Assembly (NCBI RefSeq): GCF_001905885.1
Contig: NZ_LIYH01000001.1
Location: forward strand, 994,169 to 1,058,168
Direction: 5' to 3'
DNA: 64,000 bases
Source of the DNA: Streptomyces sp. CB03234
GTDB lineage: Bacteria > Actinomycetota > Actinomycetes > Streptomycetales > Streptomycetaceae
How positions within the stretch are numbered: position 1 is the first letter of the stretch; the number at the start of each line of letters is the position of its first letter. A program made the translations under genes and the position numbers. The notes beneath the pieces are model-generated. The model was not told the origin of the DNA and ran no database searches. It saw nothing but the letters and a program-made list of their open reading frames with translations. Below are positions 25,633-35,381 of this stretch, piece after piece.

Positions 25633-27377
25633 GCATCCTCAACGAACCTCAGGGTGCCGCCACGGCAGCCGACGGCTCGCGTGAGCCGTACGAGAACGAA
25701 CTGCCCGTGCGGCGCAGGCAGCCCGGTGGTGTGGTCGTGAAGTGGCTGACCACCACCGACCACAAGACGATCGGCACGCTCTACCTGGTCACGTCGTTCG
25801 CCTTCTTCTGCATCGGCGGTCTGCTGGCGCTCTTCATGCGCGCCGAGCTGGCCCGTCCGGGTACGCAGATCATGTCGAACGAGCAGTTCAACCAGGCGTT
25901 CACGATGCACGGCACGATCATGCTGCTGATGTTCGCGACGCCGCTGTTCGCCGGATTCGCCAACTGGATCATGCCGCTGCAGATCGGCGCGCCCGACGTG
26001 GCGTTCCCGCGGCTGAACATGTTCGCGTACTGGCTGTACCTCTTCGGCTCGATCATCGCGGTGGCCGGCTTCCTCACCCCCCAGGGTGCGGCCGACTTCG
26101 GCTGGTTCGCCTACGCCCCGCTGTCGGACGCGGTCCGCTCGCCGGGTGTCGGCGCCGACATGTGGATCATGGGTCTGGCCTTCTCCGGCTTCGGCACGAT
26201 CCTCGGCTCGGTCAACTTCATCACCACGATCATCTGCATGCGCGCCCCTGGCATGACGATGTTCCGGATGCCGATCTTCACGTGGAACGTGCTGCTGACC
26301 GGTGTGCTGGTCCTGCTCGCCTTCCCGGTGCTGGCCGCCGCGCTCTTCGCGCTGGAGGCCGACCGCAAGTTCGGCGCCCACATCTTCGACGCGGCCTTCG
26401 GCGGACCGCTGCTGTGGCAGCACCTCTTCTGGTTCTTCGGCCACCCAGAGGTGTACATCATCGCCCTGCCGTTCTTCGGCATCGTCTCGGAGATCATCCC
26501 GGTCTTCAGCCGCAAGCCGATGTTCGGCTACATCGGTCTGATCGCCGCGACCATCGCGATCGCCGGTCTGTCCGTGACGGTGTGGGCCCACCACATGTAC
26601 GTCACAGGCGGTGTGCTGCTGCCGTTCTTCTCCTTCATGACCTTCCTGATCGCGGTACCGACCGGTGTGAAGTTCTTCAACTGGATCGGCACCATGTGGA
26701 AGGGCTCACTGTCCTTCGAGACACCGATGCTCTGGACGATCGGCTTCCTGGTCACCTTCACCTTCGGTGGTCTGACCGGCGTCATCCTGGCCTCGCCCCC
26801 GATGGACTTCCACGTCTCCGACTCGTACTTCGTCGTCGCGCACTTCCACTACGTCGTCTTCGGCACCGTGGTCTTCGCGATGTTCGCCGGGTTCCACTTC
26901 TGGTGGCCGAAGTTCACGGGCAAGATGCTGGACGAGCGCCTCGGCAAGATCACGTTCTGGACGCTGTTCATCGGCTTCCACGGCACGTTCCTGGTGCAGC
27001 ACTGGCTCGGTGCCGAGGGCATGCCGCGCCGTTACGCGGACTACCTCGCCGCCGACGGCTTCACCCTGCTGAACACGATCTCCACGATCGCCTCGTTCCT
27101 GCTGGGCATGTCGATCCTGCCGTTCTTCTACAACGTCTGGAAGACCGCCAAGTACGGCAAGAAGGTCGAGGTCGACGACCCGTGGGGCTACGGCCGTTCG
27201 CTGGAGTGGGCGACCTCCTGCCCGCCGCCGCGGCACAACTTCCTCACGCTGCCGCGCATCCGTTCGGAATCCCCGGCCTTCGACCTGCATCACCCTGAGA
27301 TCGCCGCTGTCGGCCAGCTCGAGAACCACGGGCAGAAGGACACCGCGCTGTTCGGTGGCAAGGAGGTCGGCAAGTGA
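25629..27377 (+). CDS. ctaD: Cytochrome c oxidase subunit I
   Basis: 582 aa haem-copper oxidase core with about 12 membrane helices. Ligand segments are visible: [11 protein letters not shown] (haem a His), [10 protein letters not shown] (CuB His and cross-linked Tyr), WAHHMYVTG (CuB His pair) and [10 protein letters not shown] (haem a3/a His pair). K-channel and D-channel type residues are present. Starts at the GTG overlapping ctaC; the reading frame upstream of it is spurious. Reduces oxygen to water and pumps protons. Confidence 0.98.
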   Translation: MSILNEPQGAATAADGSREPYENELPVRRRQPGGVVVKWLTTTDHKTIGTLYLVTSFAFFCIGGLLALFMRAELARPGTQIMSNEQFNQAFTMHGTIMLLMFATPLFAGFANWIMPLQIGAPDVAFPRLNMFAYWLYLFGSIIAVAGFLTPQGAADFGWFAYAPLSDAVRSPGVGADMWIMGLAFSGFGTILGSVNFITTIICMRAPGMTMFRMPIFTWNVLLTGVLVLLAFPVLAAALFALEADRKFGAHIFDAAFGGPLLWQHLFWFFGHPEVYIIALPFFGIVSEIIPVFSRKPMFGYIGLIAATIAIAGLSVTVWAHHMYVTGGVLLPFFSFMTFLIAVPTGVKFFNWIGTMWKGSLSFETPMLWTIGFLVTFTFGGLTGVILASPPMDFHVSDSYFVVAHFHYVVFGTVVFAMFAGFHFWWPKFTGKMLDERLGKITFWTLFIGFHGTFLVQHWLGAEGMPRRYADYLAADGFTLLNTISTIASFLLGMSILPFFYNVWKTAKYGKKVEVDDPWGYGRSLEWATSCPPPRHNFLTLPRIRSESPAFDLHHPEIAAVGQLENHGQKDTALFGGKEVGK

Positions 27378-27772
27378 AGATCCAGGGCAAGATGTTCATC
27401 TGGCTGAGCATCTTCATCCTCGCCATGGCGATCCTCTATGGCGTGTGGTCGAAGGAGCCGGCCGGTACGACGGCGCTGTTCCTGGCCTTCGGCCTGGCGA
27501 TCATGATCGGCTACTACCTGGCCTTCACGGCCCGGCGAGTGGACGCCATGGCCCAGGACGACAAGGAGGCCGACGTCGCGGACGAGGCCGGTGAGGTCGG
27601 CTTCTTCTCGCCGCACAGCTGGCAGCCGCTCTCCCTGGCGATCGGTGGTGCGTTCGCCTTCCTGGCCATCGCGCTCGGCTGGTGGCTCCTGTACTTCTCC
27701 GCCCCGCTGATCCTGATCGGTCTGTGGGGATGGGTCTTCGAGTACTACCGGGGCGAGAACCAGAACCAGTAG
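27374..27772 (+). CDS. ctaF: Cytochrome c oxidase subunit IV, actinobacterial CtaF
   Basis: 132 aa with four membrane helices in two pairs (about residues 7-24, 33-50, 85-103, 105-122) separated by an acidic loop ([15 protein letters not shown]). This is the small actinobacterial subunit IV that completes the aa3 oxidase. GTG overlaps the ctaD stop (GTGA), completing a ctaC-D-F operon closed by a strong terminator. Confidence 0.95.
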   Translation: MKIQGKMFIWLSIFILAMAILYGVWSKEPAGTTALFLAFGLAIMIGYYLAFTARRVDAMAQDDKEADVADEAGEVGFFSPHSWQPLSLAIGGAFAFLAIALGWWLLYFSAPLILIGLWGWVFEYYRGENQNQ

Positions 27773-27789
27773 GTCCGTCGCTCGGACGC

Positions 27790-27829
27790 AGGGGCCCGGC
27801 AACCTCCGTACGGAGGTTGCCGGGCCCCT
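27790..27829. terminator. Perfect 40-bp palindrome ending the ctaCDF operon
   Basis: Twenty bases (27790-27809) are exactly complementary to the next twenty (27810-27829). In RNA this gives an 18-bp stem closed by GUAC, followed by a loose T-containing stretch. It lies 17 nt after the ctaF stop and is the strongest hairpin in the window. Confidence 0.93.
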
Positions 27830-27896
27830 CGTTCGTTGTCATCCGTTCGGAGTCATCCCGCGTGCCGCTGTGGGCATACCTTCCTACGGTGTGGTT

Positions 27897-29138
27897 ATGA
27901 GCAACACGCCCCGCATGCGCACCGCCATAAGCTGCATCCTGCTGGTCGCCGTCACCGGCGCGAGCGCGACCGCGTGCGGCGGCCCGGACGGCCATCCCCT
28001 GTCGGCGGAGCCGTACGACGCGGCCCGCCAGGTGGGGTTCAACACCCCGTCCGGCACCGCCAAGGCGGCTCTCGACAAGCCCCTCGAAGTCACCGCCAAG
28101 GGCAAGGACGGCCGCATCACGGACGTCACGGCCGTCGACACGGCCGGCCACTACCTCGCGGGCGAACTCTCCGCCGACGGCAGCCGCTGGCGCTCCACGG
28201 CCCCTCTGGTGGCCGGCACCCGCTACACCGTCAGGGTCGCCACGGAGGACCGCAAGGGCGCTCCTGGCGCCCGTACGCTGACTTTCGAGACCGCGCCCGC
28301 CAAACGGCTCCTGAACGTGAAATTCGGCCCGGAGGCGGGCAAGTACGGCGTCGGGCAGCCCCTCACGGCGGAACTCAGCGCCCCGGTCACCACCAGGGAG
28401 GGCCGCGCCGCCGTCGAACGCTCCCTCAAGGTCCGCTCCACGCCCGCCGTCACGGGCTCCTGGTACTGGGTCGACGACAAGAAGCTGCACTATCGCCCGA
28501 AGGAGTACTGGCCCGTCGGCGCGTCCGTCACCGTCGCGGGCAACCTCGCGGGCGTGAAGGTCACGGGCGACCTCTACGGCGGTTCCGCCAAGCCCCTGAA
28601 CCTCAGCATCGGCGACCGCGTCGAGGCCATCACCGACGCGGCCAGCCACCACATGGTGGTCAAGCGCAACGGAAAGGTGATCAACACCATTCCGGTGACC
28701 ACCGGAAAACCGGGCTTCTCCACCCGTAACGGCATCAAAGTGGTGCTCGGCAAGGAGTACTTCGTACGGATGCGCAGCACCACCGTCGGCATCGCGGCGG
28801 GCAGCAGTGAGTCGTACGACCTACCCGTCTACTACGCCACCCGGGTGACATGGAGCGGCGAATACGTCCACGCCGCGCCCTGGTCCGTCGGCTCGCAGGG
28901 GTACGCCAACGTCAGCCACGGCTGCACCGGCATGTCCACCAGCAACGCCGCCTGGTTCTACGAGAACGTCCGCCCCGGCGACCTCGTCCAGGTCATCAAC
29001 AGCGCCGGCAAGGAGATGGACCACTTCGGCAACGGCTTCGGCGACTGGAACCTGCCCTGGGACAAGTGGCAGGCGGGCAGCGCCGCCCGCGCCGACGCCC
29101 CCCGCACCGAACAGGTCCGCCTCCGGCCCCTCTTCTGA
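27897..29138 (+). CDS. L,D-transpeptidase lipoprotein (YkuD, with Ig-like domains)
   Basis: 413 aa. Lipoprotein-like signal with ATAC (Cys27), then Ig-like beta domains (about residues 45-255; SWYWVDDKKLHYRPKEYWP is the conserved bridge) and a YkuD catalytic domain. The nucleophile is in NVSHGCTGMSTSNA (Cys343, with His341). Forms 3-3 cross-links in peptidoglycan, as the LdtMt2 group does. ATG at 27897 is chosen because TACGGT lies 6 nt upstream with no ribosome site, a leaderless pattern; in-frame GTGs exist at 27870 and 27891. It splits the oxidase genes into two clusters. Confidence 0.93.
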   Translation: MSNTPRMRTAISCILLVAVTGASATACGGPDGHPLSAEPYDAARQVGFNTPSGTAKAALDKPLEVTAKGKDGRITDVTAVDTAGHYLAGELSADGSRWRSTAPLVAGTRYTVRVATEDRKGAPGARTLTFETAPAKRLLNVKFGPEAGKYGVGQPLTAELSAPVTTREGRAAVERSLKVRSTPAVTGSWYWVDDKKLHYRPKEYWPVGASVTVAGNLAGVKVTGDLYGGSAKPLNLSIGDRVEAITDAASHHMVVKRNGKVINTIPVTTGKPGFSTRNGIKVVLGKEYFVRMRSTTVGIAAGSSESYDLPVYYATRVTWSGEYVHAAPWSVGSQGYANVSHGCTGMSTSNAAWFYENVRPGDLVQVINSAGKEMDHFGNGFGDWNLPWDKWQAGSAARADAPRTEQVRLRPLF

Positions 29139-29169
29139 GGGCCCACCCGCCTCGCGCCGGCCGGGAGGC

Positions 29170-29571
29170 TCACGCCTCCACAGCCAGGCGGCTGCGCAGC
29201 AGCGCCGCCAGGGAGTCCGCAAGCTCCACCGGGTCGACCGGGAGGGTCACCGCGGCGTCCGCGCGGCTCCAGGTCGCCAGCCAGGCGTCCTGGGGGCGGC
29301 CGATGAGCAGGAGCACGGGCGGGCAGCGGAAGACCTCGTCCTTGATCTGCCGGCACACCCCCATACCGCCCGCCGGCACCGCCTCGCCGTCCAGGACGCA
29401 GACGTCGATGCCGCCCTGGTCCAGCTGGTCCAGCACGGCCGGGAGCGTCGCGCACTCGATGTACTCGACCGGCGGAACGTCGGGCGCGGGCCTGCGGCCG
29501 GCCGCCAGCCGCACCTGTGCGCGGGTGTTGGCGTCGTCGCTGTAGACCAGGACGGTGGCGCTCGACTGCAT
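29170..29571 (-). CDS. Stand-alone, degenerate receiver-domain protein
   Basis: 133 aa; GGAGGAACA ribosome site before the ATG. The fold pattern is that of a response-regulator receiver: VLVYSDDANTRAQV (acid pair) and IDVCVLDGEAVPAGGMGV (Asp at the phospho-acceptor place). The conserved Lys before the last loop is replaced (VTLPVDPVEL) and the switch Thr is missing (VLLLIGRP), so this is a pseudo-receiver without an output domain. It is divergent from ctaE and lies between the two halves of the respiratory gene cluster, so a link to respiration is possible but unproven. Confidence 0.82.
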   Translation of the reverse strand: MQSSATVLVYSDDANTRAQVRLAAGRRPAPDVPPVEYIECATLPAVLDQLDQGGIDVCVLDGEAVPAGGMGVCRQIKDEVFRCPPVLLLIGRPQDAWLATWSRADAAVTLPVDPVELADSLAALLRSRLAVEA

Positions 29572-29759
29572 TGTTCCTCCGAGTACGTCGGCGGCATGGG
29601 CAGGAAGGCAGGTACCGATGGGCCGGATGCTACTCCTGTCCACCCCCGCTCCACACCGGTTCGGACATGTCTTCGACGGTCGCCGCGCTGGGCCGTTCGG
29701 GCTGGACAGAGTGCACCAACACACCGAACGGCACCCCCCGGAGTGAGGGCGGGATAAGC

Positions 29760-29778
29760 GACCGACATAATGTCGGTC
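29760..29778 (+). promoter_or_regulatory. 19-nt palindrome over the ctaE start
   Basis: GACCGACAT-A-ATGTCGGTC is a perfect 9+1+9 palindrome whose right arm contains the ATG at 29770. In RNA the 7-bp stem would leave ATAAT in the loop. CATAAT (29766-29771) is also a good -10 box; with it, transcription would begin near the GTG at 29779. It may be an operator, a translation-blocking hairpin, or a promoter for a leaderless ctaE. Confidence 0.5.
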
Positions 29779-30390
29779 GTGGCGACAGCAACGACAGTAG
29801 AAACCGGGCACGCGCACCCGTCGGTCAATCGGCCGAACCTCACCAGCGTCGGAACCATCATCTGGCTGAGTTCCGAGCTGATGTTCTTCGCGGCCCTCTT
29901 CGCGATGTACTTCACCCTGCGATCGGTGACGGGTGCCGAGTTCTGGTCAGAGAAAGCCGACCTGCTGAACTTCCCGTTCTCGGCGACCAACACCACGATC
30001 CTGGTGCTCTCCTCCCTCACCTGTCAGCTCGGCGTGTTCGCCGCCGAGCGGGGCGATGTGAAGAAGCTCCGGGCGTGGTTCATCATCACGTTCGTGATGG
30101 GTGCGATCTTCATCGGAGGCCAGGTCTTCGAGTACACCGAGCTGGTCAAGCACGAGGGCCTGTCGCTCTCGTCCGACCCGTACGGCTCCGTGTTCTACCT
30201 GACGACCGGCTTCCACGGCCTGCACGTGACGGGCGGTCTCATCGCCTTCCTGCTGGTCCTCGGCCGTACGTACGCGGCCCGGAGATTCACTCACGAGCAG
30301 GCAACCGCCGCCATCGTCGTGTCCTACTACTGGCACTTCGTCGATGTCGTCTGGATCGGCCTCTTCGCCACGATCTACATGATCAAGTAA
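29770..30390 (+). CDS. ctaE: Cytochrome c oxidase subunit III
   Basis: 206 aa from the ATG at 29770, or 203 aa from an in-frame GTG at 29779. Five membrane helices with subunit III landmarks: [28 protein letters not shown] and [15 protein letters not shown]. No ribosome site precedes either start, and a -10-like CATAAT lies 7 nt before the GTG, so the shorter leaderless form is quite possible. First gene of the ctaE-qcrC-qcrA-qcrB operon. Confidence 0.95.
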   Translation: MSVVATATTVETGHAHPSVNRPNLTSVGTIIWLSSELMFFAALFAMYFTLRSVTGAEFWSEKADLLNFPFSATNTTILVLSSLTCQLGVFAAERGDVKKLRAWFIITFVMGAIFIGGQVFEYTELVKHEGLSLSSDPYGSVFYLTTGFHGLHVTGGLIAFLLVLGRTYAARRFTHEQATAAIVVSYYWHFVDVVWIGLFATIYMIK

Positions 30391-30467
30391 TCGGGCCGTA
30401 CCTCGACAGGTACACCCGACACATCCAGCAAGCATCGACGCAGAAGATCCTGACACCGGGGTAATCC

Positions 30468-31277
30468 GTGAAAAAGCTCTCCGCACGACGACGCCATCCG
30501 CTGGCGGCGGTCGTCGTCCTACTCCTCGCGCTGGCGGCCACTGGGGGGCTGTACGCCGCGTTCGCGCCCGCGGGCAAGGCGCAGGCAGACGAAACCGCCC
30601 AGTCCCTCGCCATCGAGGAGGGCAAGAAGCTCTACTCCGTCGGCTGCGCCAGCTGCCACGGAACCGGCGGTCAGGGAACCACTGACGGCCCGAGCCTGGT
30701 CGGCGTCGGCTCCGCAGCCGTGGACTTCCAGGTCGGCACCGGTCGTATGCCGGCGCAGCAGCCCGGCGCCCAGGTGCCGAAGAAGAGGAACATCTACTCG
30801 CAGGCCGAGATCGACCAGCTCGCCGCGTACGTCGCGTCCCTCGGCGCCGGTCCGATCACGCCGACCGAGAAGCAGTACAGCCCGGAAGGCGCGGACATCG
30901 CCCGTGGTGGCGACCTGTTCCGCACCAACTGCGCCCAGTGCCACAACTTCACCGGCGAGGGCGGTGCCCTGACGCACGGCAAGTTCGCCCCCAGCCTCGA
31001 CGGCGTGAGCAACAAGCACATCTACGAGGCCATGCAGACCGGCCCGCAGAACATGCCGTCCTTCCCCGACACCACGATGCCGGAGAAGGAGAAGAAGGAC
31101 ATCATCGCGTACATCAACACCGTCAACGGTGATGAGACGCCGACCCCCGGCGGCTTCGCACTGGGCGGTCTCGGCCCCGTCAGTGAGGGCCTGTTCGGAT
31201 GGATCTTCGGTCTGGGTTCCCTGATCGCTGTCGCCGTCTGGGTCGCGGCCCACACCGCTAAGGCCAAGAAGTCATGA
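30468..31277 (+). CDS. qcrC: Dihaem cytochrome c subunit of the bcc complex
   Basis: 269 aa. N-terminal membrane anchor, two c-type haem sites CASCH (Cys60/63, His64) and CAQCH (Cys155/158, His159), and a C-terminal membrane helix (about residues 243-262). It replaces both cytochrome c1 and soluble cytochrome c, passing electrons directly to CtaC. GTG start. Stop overlaps qcrA (ATGA). Confidence 0.97.
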   Translation: MKKLSARRRHPLAAVVVLLLALAATGGLYAAFAPAGKAQADETAQSLAIEEGKKLYSVGCASCHGTGGQGTTDGPSLVGVGSAAVDFQVGTGRMPAQQPGAQVPKKRNIYSQAEIDQLAAYVASLGAGPITPTEKQYSPEGADIARGGDLFRTNCAQCHNFTGEGGALTHGKFAPSLDGVSNKHIYEAMQTGPQNMPSFPDTTMPEKEKKDIIAYINTVNGDETPTPGGFALGGLGPVSEGLFGWIFGLGSLIAVAVWVAAHTAKAKKS

Positions 31278-32326
31278 GTAGCCACGAGATTTCAGAAGCA
31301 GAGAGCCTGCCGAGCGAGCAGGACACCACGCACGGCACGGCGCTGGCGGAGAACCCGTTCGCCGACCCGGGGCTGCCGCCCCACAAGCCGCGCATCCAGG
31401 ACATCGACGAGCGGGCCGCCAAGCGCTCCGAGCGCACGGTCGCCCTGCTGTTCACGCTGTCGATGCTGGCCACGATCGGCTTCATCGCCTCCTTCGTGAT
31501 CTTCCCGGTCGACAAGATCGTCTACGTCTGGCCGCTGGGTCACGTCAGCGCGACCAATCTGTCGCTCGGCCTGACGCTGGGCCTCGCGCTCTTCTGCATC
31601 GGCGCGGGCGCGGTCCACTGGGCCCGCACCCTGATGTCCGACGAGGAGATGGCCGACGACCGGCACGCCATCGAGGCGACGCCCGAGGTCAAGGCCAAGG
31701 TCATGGCGGACTTCGCGGACGGCGCGCGCGAGTCGGTCATCGGCCGCCGCCCGCTGATCCGCAACACCATGCTCGGCGCGCTCGCCATGGTGCCGCTCTC
31801 CGGCGTGGTGCTGCTGCGCGAGCTGGGCCCGCTGCCCGAGAAGAAGCTGTTCCACACCTCGTGGGCCAAGGGCAAGCAGCTCATCAACATGAACACGCAC
31901 GAGCCGCTGCGTCCCGAGGACGTCGCGGTCGGCTCGCTCACCTTCGCCATGCCCGAGGGCCTGGAGGAGAGCGACCACGAGTTCAACAACAAGATCGCCA
32001 AGGATGCCCTGATGATCGTCCGGATCCAGCCGGAGGACATCAAGGACAAGCGCGAGCTCGAGTGGTCGCACGAGGGCATCGTGGCCTTCTCCAAGATCTG
32101 CACCCACGTGGGCTGCCCGATCTCCCTGTACGAGCAGCAGACGCACCACGTCCTCTGCCCGTGCCACCAGTCCACCTTCGACCTCTCCGACGGCGCCCGC
32201 GTCATCTTCGGCCCCGCCGGTCACGCCCTCCCGCAGCTGCGGATCGGCGTGAACGACAAGGGCTTCCTCGAGGCGCTCGGCGACTTCGACGAGCCCGTCG
32301 GCCCTGCATTCTGGGAGCGCGGATGA
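31274..32326 (+). CDS. qcrA: Rieske iron-sulfur subunit of the bcc complex
   Basis: 350 aa. Three membrane helices (about residues 55-75, 92-115, 165-183), typical of actinobacterial QcrA, then the Rieske domain with CTHVGC (Cys276, His278) and CPCHQS (Cys295, His298). Oxidises menaquinol and passes the electron to QcrC. Coupled by ATGA overlaps to both qcrC and qcrB. Confidence 0.97.
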   Translation: MSSHEISEAESLPSEQDTTHGTALAENPFADPGLPPHKPRIQDIDERAAKRSERTVALLFTLSMLATIGFIASFVIFPVDKIVYVWPLGHVSATNLSLGLTLGLALFCIGAGAVHWARTLMSDEEMADDRHAIEATPEVKAKVMADFADGARESVIGRRPLIRNTMLGALAMVPLSGVVLLRELGPLPEKKLFHTSWAKGKQLINMNTHEPLRPEDVAVGSLTFAMPEGLEESDHEFNNKIAKDALMIVRIQPEDIKDKRELEWSHEGIVAFSKICTHVGCPISLYEQQTHHVLCPCHQSTFDLSDGARVIFGPAGHALPQLRIGVNDKGFLEALGDFDEPVGPAFWERG

Positions 32327-33954
32327 GCACCACGACCGCAACAGACAGTAAGCGGAAGGCGCCCGCCGGCGAGCGGGTGGCCGACTGGGCGGATGGCCGG
32401 CTGGGGATCTACGGCCTGGCCAAGGCCAATATGCGGAAGATCTTCCCGGACCACTGGTCCTTCATGCTCGGTGAGATCTGCCTCTACAGCTTCATCATCA
32501 TCATCCTCACGGGTGTGTATCTGACGCTGTTCTTCCACCCGAGCATGAACGAGATCGAGTATCACGGCTCGTACGTGCCGATGCAGGGCATCCGCATGAC
32601 CGAGGCGTACGCCTCGACGCTCGACATCAGCTTCGACGTCCGCGGTGGTCTGCTCATCCGGCAGATCCACCACTGGGCCGCGCTGATCTTCATCGCCGGC
32701 ATGTTCGTGCACATGATGCGCGTCTTCTTCACCGGCGCGTTCCGCAAGCCGCGTGAGATCAACTGGCTGTTCGGCTTCCTGCTGTTCGTCCTCGGCATGT
32801 TCACCGGCTTCACCGGCTACTCGCTCCCGGACGACCTGCTCTCCGGCACCGGTGTCCGCTTCACGCAGGGCGCGATCCTGGCCACGCCGATCGTCGGCAC
32901 GTACATCTCGATGTTCCTGTTCGGCGGCGAGTTCCCCGGCCACGACATGGTGGCGCGGTTCTACTCGATCCACATCCTGCTGCTGCCGGGCATCATGCTC
33001 GGCCTCGTGGTGGCGCACCTGATCCTGGTCTTCTACCACAAGCACACGCAGTTCCCCGGCCCCGGCCGGACGAACAAGAACGTCGTCGGCATGCCGCTGC
33101 TGCCGGTCTACATGGCCAAGGCCGGAGGCTTCTTCTTCCTGGTCTTCGGTGTCATCGCGATCATCGCCGGCCTGTTCACGATCAACCCGGTCTGGGCCCT
33201 CGGCCCGTACCGTCCGGACCAGGTGTCCACCGGCGCCCAGCCCGACTGGTACATGGGCTTCGCCGAGGGCCTGATCCGTGTGATGCCGGGCTGGGAGATC
33301 AACCTGTGGGGTCACACGCTGGTCCTGGGCGTGTTCATCCCGCTGGTCCTCTTCGGCGTGATGCTCATCGCGATCGCGGTCTACCCGTTCATCGAGGCCT
33401 GGATCACCGGCGACAAGCGCGAACACCACCTGCTGGACCGGCCGCGCAACGCGCCCACCCGGACCGCCCTCGGTGTCGCCTGGGTGACCGCCTACATGGT
33501 CATGCTGATCGGTGGTGGCAACGACATCTTCGCCACCCACTTCCACATGTCGATCAACTCGATCACCTGGTTCGTCCGGATCTTCTTCTTCCTCGGCCCG
33601 GTCATCGCGTTCATCGTCACCAAGCGGATCTGCCTGGGTCTGCAGCGGCGCGACCGCGACAAGGTGCTGCACGGCCGTGAGTCCGGCATCATCAAGCGCC
33701 TGCCGCACGGCGAGTTCGTCGAGATCCACGAGCCGCTCAGCCAGGCCCAGCTGCACGCGCTCACCGCGCACGAGCAGTACGCGCCGGCCGAGATCGGCCC
33801 GACGGTCGACGAGAACGGCGTCGAGCGCAAGCCGTCGCGCATGCAGCGGCTCCGCGCCAAGCTCAGCAAGGGCTACTTCGCCGAGGGGAACCAGATCCCC
33901 AAGGCCACCGTCGAGGAGTACAAGGAGATCACGAGCGGCCACGGCCACCACTGA
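32323..33954 (+). CDS. qcrB: Cytochrome b subunit of the bcc complex
   Basis: 543 aa. Eight main membrane helices with the b-type haem His residues in RQIHHWAALIF, FVHMMRVF and SIHILLLPGI/VVAHLILV. The ubiquinol-site analogue is present near PDWYMGF (PEWY-like motif, here PDWY). As in other actinobacteria there is a long cytoplasmic C-terminal extension (from about residue 430) rich in charged residues. ATG overlaps the qcrA stop. Target of known mycobacterial QcrB inhibitors, by family. Confidence 0.97.
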   Translation: MSTTTATDSKRKAPAGERVADWADGRLGIYGLAKANMRKIFPDHWSFMLGEICLYSFIIIILTGVYLTLFFHPSMNEIEYHGSYVPMQGIRMTEAYASTLDISFDVRGGLLIRQIHHWAALIFIAGMFVHMMRVFFTGAFRKPREINWLFGFLLFVLGMFTGFTGYSLPDDLLSGTGVRFTQGAILATPIVGTYISMFLFGGEFPGHDMVARFYSIHILLLPGIMLGLVVAHLILVFYHKHTQFPGPGRTNKNVVGMPLLPVYMAKAGGFFFLVFGVIAIIAGLFTINPVWALGPYRPDQVSTGAQPDWYMGFAEGLIRVMPGWEINLWGHTLVLGVFIPLVLFGVMLIAIAVYPFIEAWITGDKREHHLLDRPRNAPTRTALGVAWVTAYMVMLIGGGNDIFATHFHMSINSITWFVRIFFFLGPVIAFIVTKRICLGLQRRDRDKVLHGRESGIIKRLPHGEFVEIHEPLSQAQLHALTAHEQYAPAEIGPTVDENGVERKPSRMQRLRAKLSKGYFAEGNQIPKATVEEYKEITSGHGHH

Positions 33955-33961
33955 TCACCTT

Positions 33962-34040
33962 CCCCCGGGGCTTCGCCCCGGGGGCCCAGAAGGTCGCCAC
34001 ACCGCATCGAGCCCCGTCCATTCACCGGACGGGGCTCTTT
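33962..34040 (+). terminator. Two tandem hairpins after qcrB
   Basis: First hairpin: 10-bp stem 33962-33971 / 33975-33984, loop TTC. Second: 11-bp stem 34009-34019 / 34027-34037, loop ATTCACC, followed by TTT. Together they close the ctaE-qcrCAB operon ahead of trpD. Confidence 0.9.
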
Positions 34041-34101
34041 GCCGTCCCGCCGTCTCGATAGGCTGTGGTCATCCCTGTACGTACGGACACCAGGAGCGAC
34101 C

Positions 34102-35166
34102 ATGAGCGCTGTGCAACCCGCTGGAGGCCCTAGCTCGGCGGGTCGTTCCTGGCCCGAGGTGCTGAACGCTCTGCTGGAGGGCCGCGACCGGAGCGCCGAC
34201 GACACGGCGTGGGCGATGGACCACATCATGCGAGGCGAGGCCACCGACGCCCAGATCGCCGGCTTCGCGGTCGCGCTGCGGGCGAAGGGCGAGACCGTCG
34301 AGGAGATCACCGGCCTCGTCCGCGCCATGTACGCGCACGCCAACCTCATCGAGGTGCCCGGCCCGACCGTCGACCTCGTCGGCACCGGCGGCGACGGCGC
34401 CAAGACCGTCAACATCTCCACCATGTCGGCGATCGTCGTCGCCGGTACGGGCGCCAAGGTCGTCAAGCACGGCAACCGCGCCGCGTCCTCCGCCTCCGGC
34501 TCCTCCGACGTGCTGGAGAAGCTCGGCGTCAACCTGGACCTCACGCCCCGGCGGGTCGCCGAGGTCGCCGAGGAGGCGGGCATCACCTTCTGCTTCGCGG
34601 TGAGGTTCCACCCGGCGCTGCGCCATGTGGCGGCGGCCCGCAAGGAGCTCGGCATCCGCACCACGTTCAACTTCCTCGGACCGCTCACCAATCCCGCGCG
34701 GGTGAAGGCCCAGGCCACCGGCGTCGCCGACGCGCGGATGGCACCGATCATGGCCGGGGTGCTCGCCGAGCGCGGCTCCTCCGCCCTGGTGTTCCGCGGC
34801 GACGACGGACTGGACGAGCTGACCACCACGGCCACCTCGAAGGTCTGGGTCGTCCGGGACGGCGCGGTGCGCGAGGAGGCGTTCGACCCCCGGGACGTGG
34901 GCATCGACCTGGTGCCGGTGGAAGCGCTGCGCGGCGCGGACGCCTCGTACAACGCTGACGTGGCGCGCCGGCTGCTGGCCGGTGAGACCGGGCCGGTACG
35001 GGACGCGGTGCTGCTCAACGCGGCGGCGGCGCTCGTGGCCCTGGAACCGTCGGACGCGCCGCTGGCCGACGGGATCCGGGCGGGCATGGCGAAGGCGGCC
35101 GAGGCGATCGACTCCGGCGCGGCACGGGCGGTGCTGGAGCGGTGGGTGGAGGCCAGCCACCGGTAG
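34102..35166 (+). CDS. trpD: Anthranilate phosphoribosyltransferase TrpD
   Basis: 354 aa. Transfers phosphoribosyl to anthranilate, second step of tryptophan synthesis. PRPP-binding [14 protein letters not shown], catalytic KHGNRAASS and [13 protein letters not shown] are complete. AGGAG lies 6 nt before the ATG. TAGGCT at 34059-34064 is a possible -10. It is isolated from other trp genes, as in S. coelicolor and mycobacteria where it also follows qcrB. Confidence 0.97.
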   Translation: MSAVQPAGGPSSAGRSWPEVLNALLEGRDRSADDTAWAMDHIMRGEATDAQIAGFAVALRAKGETVEEITGLVRAMYAHANLIEVPGPTVDLVGTGGDGAKTVNISTMSAIVVAGTGAKVVKHGNRAASSASGSSDVLEKLGVNLDLTPRRVAEVAEEAGITFCFAVRFHPALRHVAAARKELGIRTTFNFLGPLTNPARVKAQATGVADARMAPIMAGVLAERGSSALVFRGDDGLDELTTTATSKVWVVRDGAVREEAFDPRDVGIDLVPVEALRGADASYNADVARRLLAGETGPVRDAVLLNAAAALVALEPSDAPLADGIRAGMAKAAEAIDSGAARAVLERWVEASHR

Positions 35167-35179
35167 GACGTGGGTGTGA

Positions 35180-35231
35180 CGCAAGGCGCGGTCCGGCCCC
35201 TCTCATCTCAGGAACCGGACTGCGCCTTGCG
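35180..35231 (+). terminator. trpD terminator hairpin
   Basis: A 17-bp stem with one G.U pair (35180-35196 / 35215-35231) and an 18-nt loop begins 14 nt after the trpD stop. No T-run follows. Separates trpD from the riboswitch leader. Confidence 0.85.
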
Positions 35232-35263
35232 CATGCCGAGACGTATGGCAAGATGCCTTTCAA

Positions 35264-35381
35264 GGTCATGAGTGACAGCGACTACGGCCCCGGCCCGCTG
35301 TCCGGCAACCCTCCGTCCGTGGCGGGGTGCCCCGGGTGAAGACCAGGTCGCAGGCAGCGAGGTCTGCGGCAAGCGCGGACC
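35264..35381 (+). ncRNA. SAM-IV riboswitch aptamer
   Basis: The RNA begins GGTCATGAGTG and contains CGGCAACCCTCC, GGGGTGCCCCGGGTGA and GACCAGG in the order and spacing of the SAM-IV class, which I recall from the mycobacterial example. P1 pairs GGTC (35264-35267) with GACC (35341-35344). The 3' element GGTCTGCGGCAAGCGCGGAC (stem 35361-35368 / 35374-35381) is the hairpin typical of this class. It senses S-adenosylmethionine and normally represses sulfur-metabolism genes. The next gene starts 187 nt downstream. Confidence 0.93.
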
